This document shows, one piece after another, positions 19,150-20,557 of a DNA stretch of 20,557 nt; position 1 is the stretch's first letter, and each line of letters opens with the position of its first letter. The position numbers and the translations under genes were made by a program. A model generated the notes under the pieces. The model was not told where the DNA came from. It saw only the letters and a program-made list of their open reading frames with translations, and did no database searches. The stretch is from positions 1 through 20,557 of the forward strand of contig JANQJT010000158.1 in assembly GCA_028281485.1 (NCBI GenBank), read 5' to 3'. Source of the DNA: Phycisphaeraceae bacterium (GTDB lineage: Bacteria; Planctomycetota; Phycisphaerae; Phycisphaerales; Zrk34).

Positions 19150-19512
19150 ATGCCCGACGCCACCCAACTGGAATGTTTCAAGAACCCGGCGCCCGATCGC
19201 GACTACGTGATCGAGCACATCGCCGACGAGTTCACCAGCGTCTGTCCGAAGACCGGCCACCCGGACTTCGGCACGGTCACGCTCCGCTACCGCCCCGCCA
19301 GGACGTGCGTCGAGCTCAAGGCGTACAAGCTCTATCTGCAGTCGTTCCGCAACGAAGGCATCTTCTACGAGGCGGTGACCAACACGATCCGCGACAATCT
19401 CGTGGCCGCGATGGACCCGGTGTGGCTGGAACTGACGACGGACTGGAAGGGCCGCGGCGGCATCCGCTCGCGCATCACCGCCACGCACGGCGACGTGCCG
19501 AGGCGCAACTAA
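19150..19512 (+). CDS. queF: preQ0 reductase QueF (unimodular type)
   Basis: QueF reduces the nitrile of 7-cyano-7-deazaguanine (preQ0) to the amine preQ1, a queuosine precursor, with NADPH. The 120-residue protein has the active-site Cys32 in FTSVCPKTGHPDFG and Asp39 seven residues later. The QueF motif is ELKAYKLY at 55-62, and SFRNEGIFYEA carries the conserved substrate-binding Glu74. It is the short single-domain form, slightly shorter than Bacillus QueF (165 residues), but the fold appears complete. No other queuosine gene is near. It follows the TPR lipoprotein by five bases and converges on nrdJ. Confidence 0.95.
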   Translation: MPDATQLECFKNPAPDRDYVIEHIADEFTSVCPKTGHPDFGTVTLRYRPARTCVELKAYKLYLQSFRNEGIFYEAVTNTIRDNLVAAMDPVWLELTTDWKGRGGIRSRITATHGDVPRRN

Positions 19513-19563
19513 TCCTCTATAGAACTCAAATCGCAACACCGCCCACGCGGTGATCCCTGCGCG

Positions 19564-19602
19564 CATAAAGAACCCCCTCGAGGTGGTGGCTTCTCGAGGG
19601 GG
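19564..19602 (-). terminator. Strong terminator hairpin downstream of nrdJ
   Basis: CCCCCTCGAG and CTCGAGGGGG (19573-19582 and 19593-19602) form a perfect 10-bp stem with a 10-base loop. Read on the minus strand the stem is followed by TTCTTTATGC, so it fits a Rho-independent terminator for nrdJ. On the plus strand no U-tract follows, so it serves queF less well. Confidence 0.7.
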
Positions 19603-19620
19603 CGGAGGGGAGGTACAGGA

Positions 19621-19635
19621 CCTCGGTAGCCGAGG
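19621..19635. repeat. Second small hairpin in the queF/nrdJ gap
   Basis: CCTCGG-TAG-CCGAGG is a perfect 6-bp stem with a three-base loop, between the nrdJ stop and the main terminator. Its right arm extends as CGAGGGGG (19631-19638), the same eight bases as in the right arm of the terminator stem (19595-19602). Either copy could pair with the CCCCCTCG at 19573-19580. Confidence 0.5.
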
Positions 19636-19680
19636 GGGCAACGCCTTTAGATGCGGCCGCCCTCGGGGATCCTCATATCG

Positions 19681-20557
19681 TTAACTGCAGCCCATGCTGT
19701 TGCCGCAGTTCAGACACTTGTAACACGTGCCGTTGCGCACCGTGATCGATCCGCACACGTCACACGCCGGCGCGTCGCCCATCATCTGGCTGTTGGCGTC
19801 GTTCATCGTGGACACCAGCGCCGCGACGGTGGCGTTCTCGCGGTCGGCCGCGGCCAAGGCCGTCGGCGCCTTCGACTGGATCGCGGCCAAGGGCCCGGTC
19901 TTCACGACCACCTCGGCGGCGAGCTTCGGGTCGTCCACCGCCAGGCGTCCGCCGGTCGGCGCCGGTTCGGCTGCCGGCGCGGGCGCGTCCTTGCCGTTGG
20001 GTTTGTCCGCGGGCTTGTCGGACGCCTTGGCCGAGGCGGCGATGTCCTTGAGACGACCGCCACCGACGGGCGCGGCCGACTTAGTTGCCGCAGCAGCGCC
20101 TCCCTGCGCTGCTCCAGCGGGCGTGTCGGCGGCGTCATCCTTACGCGCCGACGGTGTTTGTTGCTTCTCCACGGGCTTGCTGGGCGACTTGACCTCGACC
20201 TTCTTGGACTGTCGCTTGGGCGCGTTGGCCTCGCGGTATCCGCTGATGAACTCCATGCCCATCCAGCGGAAGATGTAGTCCACCAGCGACTTGGCAAACG
20301 GGATGTCGCGGTTGTCGGTCATGCCGGCCGGCTCGAAACGCTGGTGGGTGAACTTGTGCACGAGCGATTCAACGGGCACGCCGTACTGCAGCGCGACGCT
20401 GATCGCGGTGCCGAGTGAGTCCATCAGGCCGCCGATGGTCGAGCCTTCCTTGGCCATGGTGATGAACAGCTCGCCGGGGTTGCCGTCTTCGTAGAGGCCG
20501 ACGGTGAGGTAGCCCTCGTGGCCGGCGACGTTGAACTTGTGGGTGATGGAGCGGCGG
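19681..20557 (-). CDS. nrdJ: B12-dependent ribonucleotide reductase, C-terminal part (partial)
   Basis: This is the 3' part of a class II ribonucleotide reductase gene whose start lies beyond the right edge. These enzymes make dNTPs with adenosylcobalamin and do not need oxygen. The visible 291 residues begin with THKFNVAGHEGYLTVGLYED. They continue with the typical TMAKEGSTIGGLMDSLGTAI and the ALQYGVPVESLVHKFTHQRF region, ending the catalytic domain at FRWMGMEFISGYRE. A linker of about 150 residues rich in Ala, Pro, Lys and Asp follows. The last 30 residues hold CDVCG, GTCYKCLNCG and the terminal MGCS, the redox-active cysteines that re-reduce the active site. Conserved ends on both sides make the identification firm. 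Confidence 0.95.
   Translation of the reverse strand, partial: RRSITHKFNVAGHEGYLTVGLYEDGNPGELFITMAKEGSTIGGLMDSLGTAISVALQYGVPVESLVHKFTHQRFEPAGMTDNRDIPFAKSLVDYIFRWMGMEFISGYREANAPKRQSKKVEVKSPSKPVEKQQTPSARKDDAADTPAGAAQGGAAAATKSAAPVGGGRLKDIAASAKASDKPADKPNGKDAPAPAAEPAPTGGRLAVDDPKLAAEVVVKTGPLAAIQSKAPTALAAADRENATVAALVSTMNDANSQMMGDAPACDVCGSITVRNGTCYKCLNCGNSMGCS

Overview
The window is GC-rich, tightly packed bacterial chromosome. Every gap between genes is under 300 bases, and I see no mobile element, CRISPR array, rRNA or tRNA. Several features suggest a planctomycete, probably of the Phycisphaerae. These are an oversized SecA (about 1278 residues) without the usual zinc-binding tail, a SerS with divergent motif-3 surroundings, a B12-dependent ribonucleotide reductase, and many exported TPR-type proteins behind Sec signal peptides. 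The taxonomic call is inference from these traits, not a database match.

Left part (1-5630): the 3' end of a DNA methyltransferase gene is followed by an SMP-30/gluconolactonase-type lactonase. Convergent to it lies secA, whose Rho-independent terminator sits inside the end of the lactonase gene. Upstream of secA on the same strand is a small exported protein with its own candidate terminator. A 197-base divergent region then leads to a GH42 beta-galactosidase, whose strong Shine-Dalgarno sequence lies in a small GC hairpin.

Centre (5631-15064): the GH42 gene converges on a class I photolyase gene, and their stop codons overlap by four bases. Divergent from the photolyase are a GT2 glycosyltransferase and a tRNA-dihydrouridine synthase. 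A perfect TATAAT box then introduces an apparent three-gene unit of unknown function: a 61-residue membrane protein with an HxxHxH motif, then two diverged paralogous exported helical-repeat proteins. This is the best candidate here for an undescribed system. The second paralog converges on serS, again with a four-base stop overlap.

Right part (15165-20557): a tetrapyrrole cluster encodes a Met8/CysG-N-type precorrin-2 dehydrogenase, a HemX/CcsA-type membrane protein and glutamyl-tRNA reductase (hemA). It is followed by a TPR lipoprotein and queF. Convergent from the right edge is the 3' part of nrdJ, with a long Ala/Pro/Lys-rich linker before its redox-active Cys tail and a strong terminator hairpin beyond it.

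Most genes are housekeeping: protein export, tRNA charging and modification, heme/siroheme synthesis, dNTP synthesis and DNA repair. The novelty lies in SecA architecture, the uncharacterised exported-protein operon and several small RNA-level structures.
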